From: Paragorgia papillata | Taxonomy: Eukaryota > Cnidaria > Anthozoa > Scleralcyonacea > Coralliidae | NCBI GenBank assembly: GCA_035771165.1 | Contig: JAWNZC010000470.1 | Location: 1,520,001 to 1,584,000, forward strand | DNA: 64,000 nucleotides | Direction of reading: 5' to 3' | Shown here: positions 17,266-27,826 of the stretch, piece by piece | Layout of the letters: each line of letters starts with the position of its first letter | Numbering within the stretch: position 1 is the stretch's first letter | The notes under the pieces: model-generated | Databases searched by the model: none | Seen by the model: only the letters and a program-made list of their open reading frames with translations | What the model was told of the DNA's origin: nothing | Made by a program: the position numbers and the translations under genes

Positions 17266-18461
17266 TCAGTGATAGGGTTTTGACAACACCCGCCCCCCCT
17301 TGCAAAACTTGATCCCAGCTACCCTGCAGGAACACCCATTCTTGCAAGCACACTTGCCACACGTGCAGGGATCCGGCAGGCCTTCGGGTCTTGATATCTC
17401 AGGGACTAATAAACTGCCCCTTCTTACAAAACCATAAGACTCTGCATTCATAATCAAGGTGGCGTCTCTAAATGGGGCTTGGACCCACAGCCGCTCTTGG
17501 TAATAGCCTCTATGGATATGTTTCCTTGCATTAGTTGAGGTGCAAGACTGCAAGTGGTTCCGTCTCTCAAAGTCCATCTTGAGGGCATTGCTATCGAATG
17601 CGGTGAGACGCAGGTCGTGAAATTTCTCCAGCTAGGTCGATCTGTTGATGGTTTGAGGCACTTGACCATCATGTCTCCGCCATCTGTATTGCGCTTTCTG
17701 TTAAAGTGCCCCTAACCTCGACAATTTTTATTGTCTTATTTGGAAGAACTTTTAAAATGATAAAGTAACTTCTTTGGAAGATTTTCGCTTTTTCGCTTTG
17801 TTTTTGAGATATTTCATTTTGTTTGATATGCAAATGTCCGGAATCTACGTCACACATGCATAATGACTTATCGAAGAAGTTGGTGTATCTCTTTCATTCT
17901 CGAACGAAATCTTTTAAAATCGAGAAGTTTGCATGGTGTTGTCGGAGAAACACGCACACATGTTATTCATACTTTATTAGTGTTTTTATTTGATGAACGC
18001 AAAGATATATAACATTCTCTGATAAGTCATTATGCATGTGTGACGTAGATTCCGGACATTTGCATATGAAACAAAATGAAATATCTCAAAAACAAGGCGA
18101 AAAGCGAAAATCTTCTAAAGAAGTTACTTTATCATTTTAAAAGTTCTTCCAAATAAGACAACAAAAAATGTCGAGGTTAGGGGCACTTTAACTGTGGACA
18201 GTCGAAATTCAGGGCCAGAGGGGAGTTTCCTGGTTTGTGGACAGCTTTCAGGGCTGCAAGTTTAGTTGATATCGTGCTGGTTGTATTGCACCCAGTCAGT
18301 GCATGGAGTGCTGGGAGACACTTTGTGAGCTCGTCTCCCAGCGCTGTGCAGATATCTTGGAGCGGTAATATTGATCTTTTCACCCTTGAGTTGCGGATGA
18401 GCCAGAGCTCCCGGAGGTCAAGATCTTTCCAATTGACTGTGATGTGGTATAACAGGCACAC
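17266..18461 (-). pseudogene. Broken transposon-type ORF (LTGCNTTSTIS / Cys-rich tail)
   Basis: Read on the minus strand: 18461 to 18192 encodes WKDLDLRELWLIR, LPLQDICTALGDELTKCLPA, HALTGCNTTSTISTKLAALK. After the inserted element it resumes with TESAIQMAET, KCLKPSTD, then, after a frameshift near 17575, ending in STNARKHIHRGYYQ, APFRDATLIMNAESYGF, RPEGLPDPCTCGKCACKNGC. I recall similar proteins as high-copy, uncharacterised ORFs in cnidarian and other invertebrate genomes, with a Cys-rich C-terminus likely to bind zinc. Function unknown. Broken by the insertion and at least one frameshift. Confidence 0.7.
17701..18191. mobile_element. TTAA-ended foldback element inside the ORF
   Basis: Left TTAAAGTGCCCCTAACCTCG and right CGAGGTTAGGGGCACTTTAA, with arms extending about 170 bp (TTCTTTGGAAGATTTTCGCT against GCGAAAATCTTCTAAAGAA; TTTGCATATGAAACAAAATG against CATTTTGTTTGATATGCAAA). 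Removing it with one TTAA restores the interrupted reading frame (CPQL|TESA), which proves TTAA target duplication. Confidence 0.92.
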
Positions 18462-18489
18462 AAAGACATCGCCAACGTTGCTCTAAATG

Positions 18490-18602
18490 ATCAGGCTTGG
18501 ACTGGTCATTGTGCCATCTTGGGTTAGAACAATGGGCAACCATTGTTCTACAATACTCAGCTATTGTTCTATGGCAAGATGGCACAATGGCCAGTCCAAG
18601 CC
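18490..18602. mobile_element. Small palindromic element, CAGGCTTGGACTGG
   Basis: CAGGCTTGGACTGGTCATTG and TGCCATCTTG at the left pair with CAAGATGGCACAATGG and CCAGTCCAAGCCTG at the right. A second, diverged copy is at 41608-41688. Confidence 0.8.
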
Positions 18603-18930
18603 TGCTCTTAATACGGAAAGTTTAAGTATATGGCATTTCCTGTATATGTAGGTATATAGTTGTAATAAGTTGCCATAACGGTTTTTAGCCATTTTCTCTT
18701 AAAATATTAAATTAGAGATGTTTATTGACCCCCCTATAAACATGGCCATTCTGAACATTTTGAGCACTTCAGAAAATCTGTAGCTGCAACGGTTTAGAAG
18801 ATACAGCTAGATGTCGGAAGTAGCACCCGGTGAAAAATGTCGTGGTCATTTTCGGGCTATTCGCCCCGGATAGCGATTTTGGCACACATTCCAAGTTGTT
18901 CCTTGGGGTTATATTAGCTTATAACAGTTG

Positions 18931-21719
18931 AGTTTAATATCCTCTCCTAAATTATGTGCATACAAGTCTAAACCAGTCCTCTACTAGTAGACTGTAGACT
19001 CTAGTATTACCTTTCATGGAAAGTCTCAATTATCTGATCAATCGAACACTTTCGTGACGGCTATATTGTTACGGATATGCCTATCCTAGACAGTTAATTA
19101 ACTAGGCGTTATTTTTCAAAAATTTTCTCATGTACTTGTAGTAAGTACTTGTAACCAATTAGTAAATACTTGTGACTTGGCATGAGTCAGCTATATATGA
19201 TGTTATTTAGTAATTGCTGCCGAGCGTCGCTGTCCAGACCTCTTGACCGAGTTATGCATAGTCAACGAAATCTCGATTTGAGATGTTTATTTTCAACTTT
19301 GTCAGAATGTCAGAATGTTGACCATTTTATGACGTTTTGTGACCATAGTGGTTCAACCTAGGCTCAGATTCCAGCCGTTTGGGTCTCGGTGCGCCCCCGA
19401 TCCCAACGGCTGGAATCTGGAGGAGATTCATTATAATCATGAAATGTTATTTTGCACTTGTATTCATCATAATCATGAATTTTAAATGAAACCTCACCCC
19501 TCCCCCACCCCAGACCACAACCCCCCCGGAAACCCTAAACCTAACCACAACCCCCCGGTGGCCCTAAACCTAACCACAATTAACCCACTGAATACAGGAT
19601 TTAGCTGACCTAGTGTATATATATTAAGGCTTTTTATTTCATGATATAAATTTAGTACATAATTTGTTGTACATATGTAACTGTAATTACATGAACTTGT
19701 GAAAGTAGTGAACAATAAATAGTTCTGCATTTGGCATGGGGATTTCATGTCTACTGGGTTAACTTGACCAATGTTGGAAAATGCTGAAAAATTATAAGAT
19801 GCGAATTGCTCAACTTCTGACAAAATCCTGCGAAAATGTTTTGTGTCCTGCTTTTGGGTTGTGACGATAGTTTGTGGACCATCAGTGTAGACAATGTTCA
19901 ATGAAAGGACAGCATGATTGTTCTGTAGTATTGATATACATGCATGATAACAATGTGACTCCACCAACATTCTGTGTACATGTAGACATGCAGCTGTGAC
20001 AGTAAATTTAACTTCCAGGTTTTTAGATTTATCTTCCAGAAATATATTAGAAGCATCAGATTTTACCAGCACTGATCATCACATGTAGTGATTGTTCAAA
20101 CCTGGTCCTTGGCCTGGATCTACAGATTATAAAAAAAAATGGCCAAAAAAGTACTGTATATAAGTGAAAATAGAGCCATGCATGGTCCAAGATTTTCATG
20201 AGTATTAGTCAAAGTTGATGGTGGCAGATAAAAAGGGATTGCCCACTAATTCTGAATGTTAGGTACATAAAGGGCAAGTAATAAAGACCCTGGGTACGAG
20301 TTTGTGACAGTTTCAGCCTGGGGTTTAAAACTGAAATTTTAATCAATATCAGGTGAACGAAAGTAAAGAGAACTTATGTTTTACACCTACACTAGCTGCA
20401 TACAGATAAGGAATGATCACATGCTCAAATACTGTAGCATCGCTATTATGCTCCATTATGATTAGCATAAAGACAGGTAAAATGAATTAGTAGATGACAG
20501 TAACACAGGAGGCAGCTGACACTTCAGCATTAAAACTTGTACCAGTAGTCATATAACTGGATATATTTATACTGGAAGTCATGCATGCATGTCTGGAAGT
20601 CATTGGTCTTAAAATGAGGTGCCTGGAGCTCTTCCTCAATTCAGTATATGCACAACCAAAATGGTTATGGGTTTGCATGCATTGTGCATGTATTGAGAAA
20701 GTCGGTCGTGCCTTGGGTCCTGGCCCCTGGACTGGTGTCTTGTGTGGGAATCCATAATCTTTAATATGGTTTTGGCAAGTTTTTCTAGAACACAAAGAGT
20801 GGAACTATACTTTTGCCTCACTATTAGTGAACAAATCCAAGCTATACATGCAGTATACTATATAGTAATCACAATGTCAATTTTCAAGAGATCAACAGGG
20901 GGGTTCAAGTCCAAAATTTTCCGACAGGTGTATTTTTTCTTAATTTTTCAAAAAATAAATTATAGCGATTTCATCACAAAGTTTTCTGATCTAAAAAACT
21001 GCAGTATACAGTAGGTTAACCGCAGTCTACAGTCCGTGTCCACGCAGAAGAAGATATAGCATTAAGTACTAGAGTCCAGGACATGAAAGTTTGAATCACT
21101 TTAATATATAGATGTTACGTTTCCACACTTAATATTTACAACTACAAGACTCCATGTATGCCTATTATCTGTCATGAAGTACACAGGCTTAAAAAAGCGG
21201 CCGACAAGAACGCGAAGTTATCCAGCGAAATTTGCCTTGTTCTGTTGTTCACGCTCTAACTTATTTTATAATGAAATAGGTAGCATTACTATGAGTTACG
21301 ACAAATGCCTGGCAGGATAATGTGACTGTTCACTGTGGCTGACAGCATGAAGAAACTGGCCGAAATAAGCCGATCTAGTATAAGTCATTGCATTATTGTA
21401 AACAATCTATTGTCAACTGATGATCAAGTTTTCCGACAACCACAAAATTTTGGTATCCGACAAATATCAAATAGTAGGGGGGGGGGTAGCCTACGCATAG
21501 ACGTTCTGAAAATCCCTTGTTATTTGGGATCTGGGATGGAGCGTCTGCACGCAGGCTAGGGGGGGGGGGGGGGGCTGAGGCAGTAAAATAACTATAGGTA
21601 TGCACTTTGGGATGAGACCACCATCTTTAACGGTGACGATCGCAAGGTTATACGGAATGACCTTTCTTTCATCTTTTTTAATATCACAATTTATAATTAC
21701 TATACAGTTGCATGAGTTG
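18931..21719. other. Gene-poor stretch
   Basis: Contains a hairpin at 19362-19424 (AGATTCCAGCCGTT against AACGGCTGGAATCT) and a telomere-like CCTAAACCTAACC repeat at 19495-19585. A 192-residue minus ORF (20072-19494) runs into that repeat and shows no domain. No gene was supported. Confidence 0.55.
19495..19590 (+). repeat. CCCTAAACCTAACCACAACCCC repeat
   Basis: Imperfect units of CCCTAAACCTAACCACAACC with C-runs. Related blocks are at 44815-44945 and 62015-62115, and a G-rich strand version at 21815-21880. The CCTAAC-type core resembles degenerate telomeric repeat. Confidence 0.75.
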
Positions 21720-21770
21720 TTAAAGGTGCCTTCCTGTCCATTCTGCCCATGATCCGCCATCTCTGTTTTG
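21720..21770 (+). mobile_element. TTAA foldback element, solo left end
   Basis: TTAAAGGTGCCTTCCTGTCC then ATTCTGCCCATGATCCGCC, close to the left end at 8915. No right arm was found. Confidence 0.45.
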
Positions 21771-21999
21771 TGAGTTTCGCCCACTCATCTATACTCAAAA
21801 CAAAACATTTTCAGGGAGGGTTATGGTTAGGTTCAGGGTTTCTGAGGGTTTGTGGTTCAGGGTTGGGGTGTGGGGGGTGAGTTTTAATTTTTTTAAATTT
21901 ACGATTGTCGTTAATTCTAGGCCAGTAGACAATCAACGATAATCATAAATTGTACAGTACATGGGAGGATATGCTGGATATATTACACATGTTCTCTAT

Positions 22000-22190
22000 G
22001 TGTAACACTGTGGCCACTGTGTAACGCCGTGTAACACTGCGTAACATTGTGTAACAGTGTGTAACAGTGTGTAGCAGTATGTAACAGTGGGTAACAGTGT
22101 GTAGCAGTATGTAACAGTGTGTAACACTGTGTAACGCCGTGTAACAGTGTGTAGCAGTATGTAACACTGTGTAACGCCATGTAGCGGGGT
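22000..22190 (+). repeat. GTGTAACACT / GTGTAGCAGTAT minisatellite
   Basis: About 18 tandem 10-11 bp units (GTGTAACAGT, GTGTAACGCC, GTGTAGCAGTAT). It yields three overlapping HCYTLLHTVT-type open frames on the minus strand that are not genes. A related short piece follows at 22278-22312. Confidence 0.92.
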
Positions 22191-22639
22191 GAAAAATACT
22201 GAATTGCAATGCAATTGCAAGTGTTGAAAATGCAACTGTTGAAATGTTTTACTAGCCAGAATTGATATGAGTGTCCGTGTAACCAGGTGTAACACTTGTC
22301 ACAGTGTTACAAGTAATCAACCGCAACAAACGCCACTCTATATCGTGCATGGTATAAATTAAAAAGCTAATTCGTTCAAGAGACAACTCGCCAAACGTCG
22401 GTTTCGCAAAGCCTCTTGGGGCAATATCGCGACACCCAAATACAAAAATAGGCACGCCCAGGCGTGCATGTATCTACTGCGTTAATGCCTATTTGTGACA
22501 AAATTTATGGAATTGTATACTTGTAACAACCTTGTATTCAATCGATCTAGAGCTGAACAAGATTTGTGACAAAATTGTCTATGCTCACAGGCCATGCTGT
22601 CTTTTAACTTTAAAAAAAGAACTCAGAGTAAAGCCATCA

Positions 22640-22770
22640 CAGGTTCTTGTTATTCCGGTTGAGGTACGCATGCGTAAATATCCGAGCGGAATCTGGATAG
22701 TATGTTCTCCTTGTTTGACTTTTCCCCAAACAAGTCAATGGGGTTGCTGGCGAAGCTCGAATACAGCATC
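22640..22770 (+). repeat. Dispersed repeat, copy 1
   Basis: GGTACGCATGCGTAAATATC, CGAGCGGAATCTGGATAGTA and TGTTCTCCTTGTTTGACTTT are shared almost exactly with 33845-33955. The unit is unidentified. Confidence 0.8.
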
Positions 22771-23020
22771 TACACCAGCTCAGCTGAGCTCCGTTCAATT
22801 CAATTCAGCTGTCTGAGACCAGTTCAGCTCACCTGAGACCAGCTCAGCTATAAACTGGAACCAGCTCAGCTCAACAAGACCAGCTTAGCTCAGCTGAGAC
22901 CAGCGCAATTCAGCTGAGCTGAGACCAGCTCAGCTCAACTGAGAGCTGAGGCCAGGTCGACTCACCTGATGCCAACTCAGCTCAGCTCACCTCACCTGAT
23001 CAGACCAGCTCAGATCTCCT
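22770..23020 (+). repeat. CAGCTCAGCTGAGACCAG tandem repeat
   Basis: Imperfect tandem units of about 20 bp built on GAGACCAGCTCAGCTCACCT. The array resumes at 23526-23580 after about 500 bp of unrelated sequence with C-runs at both ends (23058-23074, 23482-23498), so an insertion has split it. Confidence 0.85.
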
Positions 23021-23594
23021 GAGACCAAGGGGCGTGGTGACTGGGGTGTGGCCTGCAACCCCCCCCCCCCCCCCAATAATTATAAATATAAAATAGTTGG
23101 TCAAACGAGGAATTGTTGCTGTTCAAAATAGAAATAGTGGGAGAAAAAAAAAGCTGAAATACTTCTTTTTTAAAAAGTTGGTCAATAATAGCTTTCCCAA
23201 ACAAAGATGGAATTAAATGCATTCCAACCTCGTCCCCAGGGTGAAGTATTTCACATCTAGAGACTGCAGACCAGTGAAATCAGAAACTCAACTGTTTGAA
23301 GTGTTTTGATACAGATCAGTGGTTACCAGTGAACTCGATGTAAGTGGTGGTTACAAGCTGGCATGTCATGAATTATACATTTATCAGGTTTATGCCTTTG
23401 GCTAAGTGACTAACTTACGGTAAGTTGCAAAACGTTGGTCATTATCATTGCAAAAAGTTGGTCATTATCATATGACCCCTGCCCCCCCCCCCCCCCCAAT
23501 CGTGGTTCCTTCACCACGTCCCCTACCTGAGACCAGCTCAGCTCACCTGAGACCAGCTCAGCTGAGACTGGTTCAGCACTAACAACTCTACTCA

Positions 23595-23695
23595 TATCTG
23601 GCATGAGTTCCAAGCCTCGACAGGGTCTGACCCATTCAAATACTAACTCAATCCAATTGGGCTTTACTCCGGTCCTCAGTGGTGAGAGCCAGTGC
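23595..23695 (-). mobile_element. Diverged 5S-derived SINE fragment
   Basis: The minus strand reads AAGCCCAATTGGATTGAGTT then AGTATTTGAATGGGTCAGAC, a diverged match to the 5S rRNA block seen in the copies at 38345, 42755 and 45006. Confidence 0.55.
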
Positions 23696-23879
23696 GGCTC
23701 TAATTATAGTCAAAGTGCTGTACATGTATGGTAGTGAAGCTTTAAGTAGGCAAATCAAATTAATATCAACTAACAACTCACAAAATTTGACTTAATTGAC
23801 TACTGTAATACAGTATTTAAATATGTTCATTACAACAATTTGTCAAACAATAATGCAATATTATTCTTCTTCTTATGTT

Positions 23880-24790
23880 GTTCATCGATTACCGATGATG
23901 ACTAGATGAGGTGTCTGAGTCTCCGATGTAGTAAGAAGCCCCTTGCACTATGAAACGAACGGCTGCACTGCTCACAGGAATGATCTGGATTGCCTGGATT
24001 GTTTCTGATGAAGTGCCTTCGTGCTGCGTCATCAGCCCTTCTTTTTTCGATGTTTTCCATGCCAGCCCCGATAACCTTCCTCCACTCTTGTCGATTTTGA
24101 GCAGTTTCTTCCCATTTACTCACATCAATCCCAGCAGCCTTCATATGTCTTTTCATGACATCTTTGAAGCGAAGCTTCTGGCCTCCTCTGAATCTGGTTC
24201 CATCAGCAAGTTCTCCGTACAACAGGATGCGTGGTATTCGATCCCGTTGCATACGAATGACATGACCAGCCCACCTGAGTTGGTGTGCTGCTAAGAGAGC
24301 TTCGACACTCACCATGCTGGTCCCTTCTGAGCACTTCCACGTTTGTGATGTAGTCCTGCCACTTTATTCCCAGTATTCTCCTCAGGTGTCTCATCTGTAC
24401 GGAGTTCAGTTTCTTGATGTGGCTGCGATAAAGGGTGTACGTTTCAGCGGAGTAGAGAAGCACAGGTAGGACGACTGCTCGATAAACCTTGCATTTGGTT
24501 GCGGTACGGATTCCTGATTGGGACCAGAGACGTTCCTCTACTGTAGTTTTCCAAAGGAACTGCATGCGCTCCGGATACGGTTGTGGACCTCTATGTCTAC
24601 CCAGTTGTCGTGGGATATCGTGCTGCCTAGGTACTTGAAGTTCTGCACCACATTCAATGGAGTACCATCTATCCTGATTATTGGATCTTCACTCGCACTG
24701 GCATCCGGCGCTGGTTGATACAGAACTTCTGTTTTAGTGATATTAACCGTAAGCCCCATTTCTTTTGATGCTGCAACAAGTTTATCCACA
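23880..24790 (-). mobile_element. RTE/CR1-like LINE 3' fragment with zinc finger
   Basis: Minus-strand frames 24789-24538 (TVNITKTEVLYQP, NFKYLGSTIS), 24565-24203 (RTATKCKVYRAVVLPVLLYS, LNSVQMRHLRRILGIKW) and 24315-23902 (LRWAGHVIRM, ending in a C2H2-like CEQCSRSFHSARGFLLH) make up the C-terminal end of a LINE reverse transcriptase. The catalytic core is missing, and two frame changes show that it is dead. Confidence 0.88.
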
Positions 24791-25035
24791 TTAATTAATT
24801 ATCCATATTAATGACCCGCCTGAATATTAATGAGAACGCGCCTGAATATTTGTTGAGAACGCCGTCGGAATATTTAATGAGACTCGCATGAATATTTAAT
24901 GTCACCCACCTGAATATTAATGAAACGCCGCCTGAATTGTGAGACCTTACGTTACGTTGTGAGACCTTACGTTATGTTGTGAGACCTTACGTTACGTTGT
25001 GAGACCTTACGTTACATTGTGAGACCTTACGTTCG
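24790..25035 (-). repeat. Inverted composite repeat (CGCCTGAATATT + GTGAGACCTTACGTTACGTT)
   Basis: 24800-24935 holds five to six units of GCCTGAATATTAATGAGA type, and 24940-25035 holds five GTGAGACCTTACGTTACGTT units. Both are the reverse complement of the pair at 13180-13625, and again they border a LINE. Confidence 0.88.
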
Positions 25036-25681
25036 ACAAGGAAAATTGTCGAGCATAGGGTAGACAAAGTAATATTAATAGTAGAGGCCTGTTTTGGCTA
25101 ACTCAGGCAGCTTTGACTGGCTAAATCAGCATATTATTTATCTAACTAAAACACAACACTCCAACTTTAATATTCACAATTCCACACAGTATGGTATACA
25201 ATGTGCGTGTATGTATGTATACAAGTGCGATACTGATTGATACAGTAGAAGCTTGTACTTTTTTATTATTCACACTTTGCATAAACACAGCCATTGACTG
25301 TCATCCTAGAAGTACTTGCCAGTATGTAGCTTGAGTGAACAGCACTTCAACACCTCAGTGACAGTAGACTACAGTATGGTACAGAAGCTCCAAAAATGCT
25401 GTGGAGCCTAGCTACAGTAACCAACTCTAATTTTGACTTTTCCAGAGGGCTGGTTATCTTACATGGAGATGAGTTTTGTTCAGACTACAGTACAGAACAT
25501 TAGCTCCAAAAATGCTGTGAGGAGTCTAGCTACCTTAGATTGAATTTTAAATTAGGTTGGCATTTTCCCACCAACTCTAACTTTGATTTTTTCAGAGGGC
25601 TGGTTATCTTAGATTACTTTTTTTTTGTTCAGCATTTTGACCATATTTACATAGAAGAACTGTTATTAAAAAAAGTCATAA
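25036..25681. other. Intergenic / CDC16 3' flank
   Basis: Contains an imperfect direct duplication: GCTCCAAAAATGCTGTG plus GTCTAGCTAC, and the block ACCAACTCTAACTTTGA / TTCAGAGGGCTGGTTATCTT, occur twice within 25385-25615. A minus-strand AATAAA lies at 25262-25267. Confidence 0.6.
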
Positions 25682-27346
25682 CTATGTTTCCATGCTAACA
25701 TCAGCACTACTTGTATCAATTACATGCTGTGCAGCAGAGCTTGCATCTAAATCTTCATTCTCTAATTCCTCTGGCTCATCAGGTAAAATCTCCACAGAAA
25801 ACTGTTCCAAACAATGTCCCAACATTTGAACACTAAACGTGTCATCCTTTCTCAAGCTCAAGGCTTTGTAGAAATAATTGATTGCTTGCTCACAATCTCC
25901 AAGTAAACTGTGAGTAAACCCAATGGCTGAGAGTGTGAAGGAATTCTGAGGAACTAGGACCAAGGCTTGATGATGATAATCCAATGCTTCTTTGTATCTG
26001 CCCAACTTTCGAACAGTATGCCCAAGATTATTCAACAATGGTTCCCAAGTATCAAGAAGGACTCCATTGTTGCTATTTTTGACTTTCTCTAAAGCTTCTC
26101 TGAAATATTTTTCAGCTTTGCTGTAATTACCATTCTGAAAAGCAATTTGGCCAATTTCGTGCTTGATAAATGGATCATCAGAGGAGATCAACAATGCTTG
26201 GTTGAGAAATCTCTCAGCAAGTTTAGAATTGTTTGTCTTGGTATACTCAATTCCAATGTAGAGCAAAGGTTGATGAGCACCAGGCATTAGCTTGGATGCT
26301 GTGAAATAAGCTGCCATAGCTTGGTCATGCTCTCCTTCAGTGGCAAATGCATGACCAAACCCTACCCAGGCTGGGCCAAACCCTCTATCAATGGTCGTTG
26401 CTTTGCTGAAGAAACGCCTTGCTGATTCAAACTTGGCTATAAGATAGTAATAACAGCCAACAGCATACCATGAAACAGCTTGATCTGGGTAATTATCAAC
26501 CAACTTATGACCAAGGTGGAATAAATCATTGGATTTCTTTAACTCGACCAGACAAGAAATATGGAGAGGAAGGCAAGCAGTATGGAAGGAATCTTGTTGA
26601 AGAACTTGACTCGTCATTTTATGACATAGTTGAAAATCACAGTTAGTGAAGTGTTTTTCAGCCATACTCACAACAACATCTAAACTGTTGTTAACACATT
26701 CGTAGGGTGCTGGTAACTTGAGCTCACTCGCTTTCTTTCTATTCTGTAACTTGTTTTCATACAGTTGTTTTAGTAAAGGCAATTCTTCAGCAGTACATTG
26801 TTCTTTAAGTGGTAAAGACTTCAAGAAACTTTCTTCTTCGGTTGGGGAAAGCATATAATGTGAGGTGAGTCGATCAAATGCCTCGTAACAATGAACATCA
26901 TTTTTCAAAGCTTGTTTGAAGCAATCACATGCCATGCAACCATTTTCCATTGCTTCGTACACCATGCCTCGCAAGAAATGAACTGCTGACTCCAGTTTTG
27001 TGCTGCCAGTACCAAGTTCTGATAACGAAGTCTCTTTTGGTTCTATTTCAAGAACATCCAATGCTTCTTGCCATTTCTTGCATTCTGCGTAGCACTTGCC
27101 AACCAAATAACGACATGCTAAGTTACTCTCGTGAAGACGACGGCTCGTCAAGACAAAAACAGCTCTTTGGTATTGGCGCGTAAAAAATAAAGCTTGTGCA
27201 AACCAATAGACGTCTTGTAATTCACCATTTGATAACGCCATTGCCTTATCTGCCCAGAACAACGCTGTTTTGTACAAATGTCTATCGATATAGCTTCGTA
27301 CAAGATTGCGAAGTTGAGACAGATCAACTTTCCCGCCCGACGCCAT
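25682..27346 (-). CDS. CDC16: CDC16 / APC6, anaphase-promoting complex TPR subunit
   Basis: An intact 554-residue intronless gene. CDC16 is a TPR scaffold of the APC/C ubiquitin ligase that drives mitotic exit; in the family it forms V-shaped homodimers in the complex's TPR arc. Recognisable family blocks: N-terminal LRNLVRSYIDRHLYKTALFWADKA, DVYWFAQALFFTRQYQRAV, ACRYLVGKCYAECKKW, the linker LTSHYMLSPTEEESFLKSLP, and tandem TPRs over about 255-525 (PDQAVSWYAVGCYYYL, FGPAWVGFGHAFATEGEHDQA, YIGIEYTKTNNSKLAERFLN, NNLGHTVRKLGRYKEALDYH, AIGFTHSLLGDCEQAINYFY). The C-terminus is acidic. The human protein is about 620 residues; the difference lies in the tails. Start: first ATG, with GGCGTCGGGC following. 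Divergent from Disabled. Confidence 0.96.
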   Translation of the reverse strand: MASGGKVDLSQLRNLVRSYIDRHLYKTALFWADKAMALSNGELQDVYWFAQALFFTRQYQRAVFVLTSRRLHESNLACRYLVGKCYAECKKWQEALDVLEIEPKETSLSELGTGSTKLESAVHFLRGMVYEAMENGCMACDCFKQALKNDVHCYEAFDRLTSHYMLSPTEEESFLKSLPLKEQCTAEELPLLKQLYENKLQNRKKASELKLPAPYECVNNSLDVVVSMAEKHFTNCDFQLCHKMTSQVLQQDSFHTACLPLHISCLVELKKSNDLFHLGHKLVDNYPDQAVSWYAVGCYYYLIAKFESARRFFSKATTIDRGFGPAWVGFGHAFATEGEHDQAMAAYFTASKLMPGAHQPLLYIGIEYTKTNNSKLAERFLNQALLISSDDPFIKHEIGQIAFQNGNYSKAEKYFREALEKVKNSNNGVLLDTWEPLLNNLGHTVRKLGRYKEALDYHHQALVLVPQNSFTLSAIGFTHSLLGDCEQAINYFYKALSLRKDDTFSVQMLGHCLEQFSVEILPDEPEELENEDLDASSAAQHVIDTSSADVSMET

Positions 27347-27711
27347 CTTGGATTATATGACGAAGAAAAGCTGTCTATATCCCTACATGTTCCCATATAA
27401 TCCCTACATAAGCCCTACATTAATTCGCACATTATCCCTAATGATCCCTATAGATCCCATTCTTTACCCCTCCCTTAGCTTGATTTGTTGAGAGAGTCCG
27501 AGCACTCGAGATCTTGAAACATATTTATGAAAGAAAACTGGAAACAGTTTAGCGCAACGATCATCGATTTCCATCATGATTAACTTCAGCTTCTTTTCAT
27601 CGTTTATGTATTTACGTATTGTCAATCTTAATGTCTTACTTGCTTAGACCTGCTTAGATATTGTGTGGTGTTTTCTATGTACGAGACTTTACTGCCGCTT
27701 TCTTTGCTGTC
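27347..27711. promoter_or_regulatory. Divergent promoter interval, CDC16 / Disabled
   Basis: Only 365 bp separate the two start codons. The CDC16 side carries repeated TCCCTA motifs (about 27379-27455, e.g. ATCCCTACAT, AAGCCCTACA, TTATCCCTAA, GATCCCTATA). No TATA box is obvious. A shared bidirectional promoter is inferred from spacing. Confidence 0.5.
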
Positions 27712-27826
27712 ATGGAGGCCAACACAGCCATATCGACGACGACGGCAAAACCAAAAGCGAAAATAAGAGGCAATAAAAAAACAGAGAAAGAGAAAGATCC
27801 AAAAGGGAAATCTACGAAAGGAAAAG
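27712..27826 (+). CDS. DAB: Disabled exon 1
   Basis: Starts ATGGAGGCCAACACAG; Lys-rich (KTEKEKDPKGKSTKGK). Donor AAAAG|GTGTGT, phase 1. Confidence 0.9.

Larger units (their letters stand above)
16189..18930 (-). mobile_element. Transposon with long inverted repeats and broken ORF
   Basis: The left arm 16189-16691 begins CAACTGTTATGACTAATATG and ends near AAACTTTCCGG; the right arm 18614-18930 is its inverse (CGGAAAGTTTAAGTATATGG to ATAACAGTTG). Shared inner blocks include AGCCATTTTCTC, ATTAGAGAT and CATTTTCGGGCT. Between them lies a minus-strand pseudogene of an uncharacterised transposon-type protein. The left arm carries a 215-bp insert with 8-bp target duplication, and the ORF carries a TTAA foldback element. 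The class is not determined. Confidence 0.75.

Noticed and set aside
19494..20072. 192-residue minus ORF
   Set aside because: Runs into a CCTAAACCTAACC repeat, lacks domains, and has no nearby exons.
21943..22295. Minus frames rich in HCYTLLHTVT
   Set aside because: Translation of a 10-11 bp minisatellite in three frames; no start context or domain.
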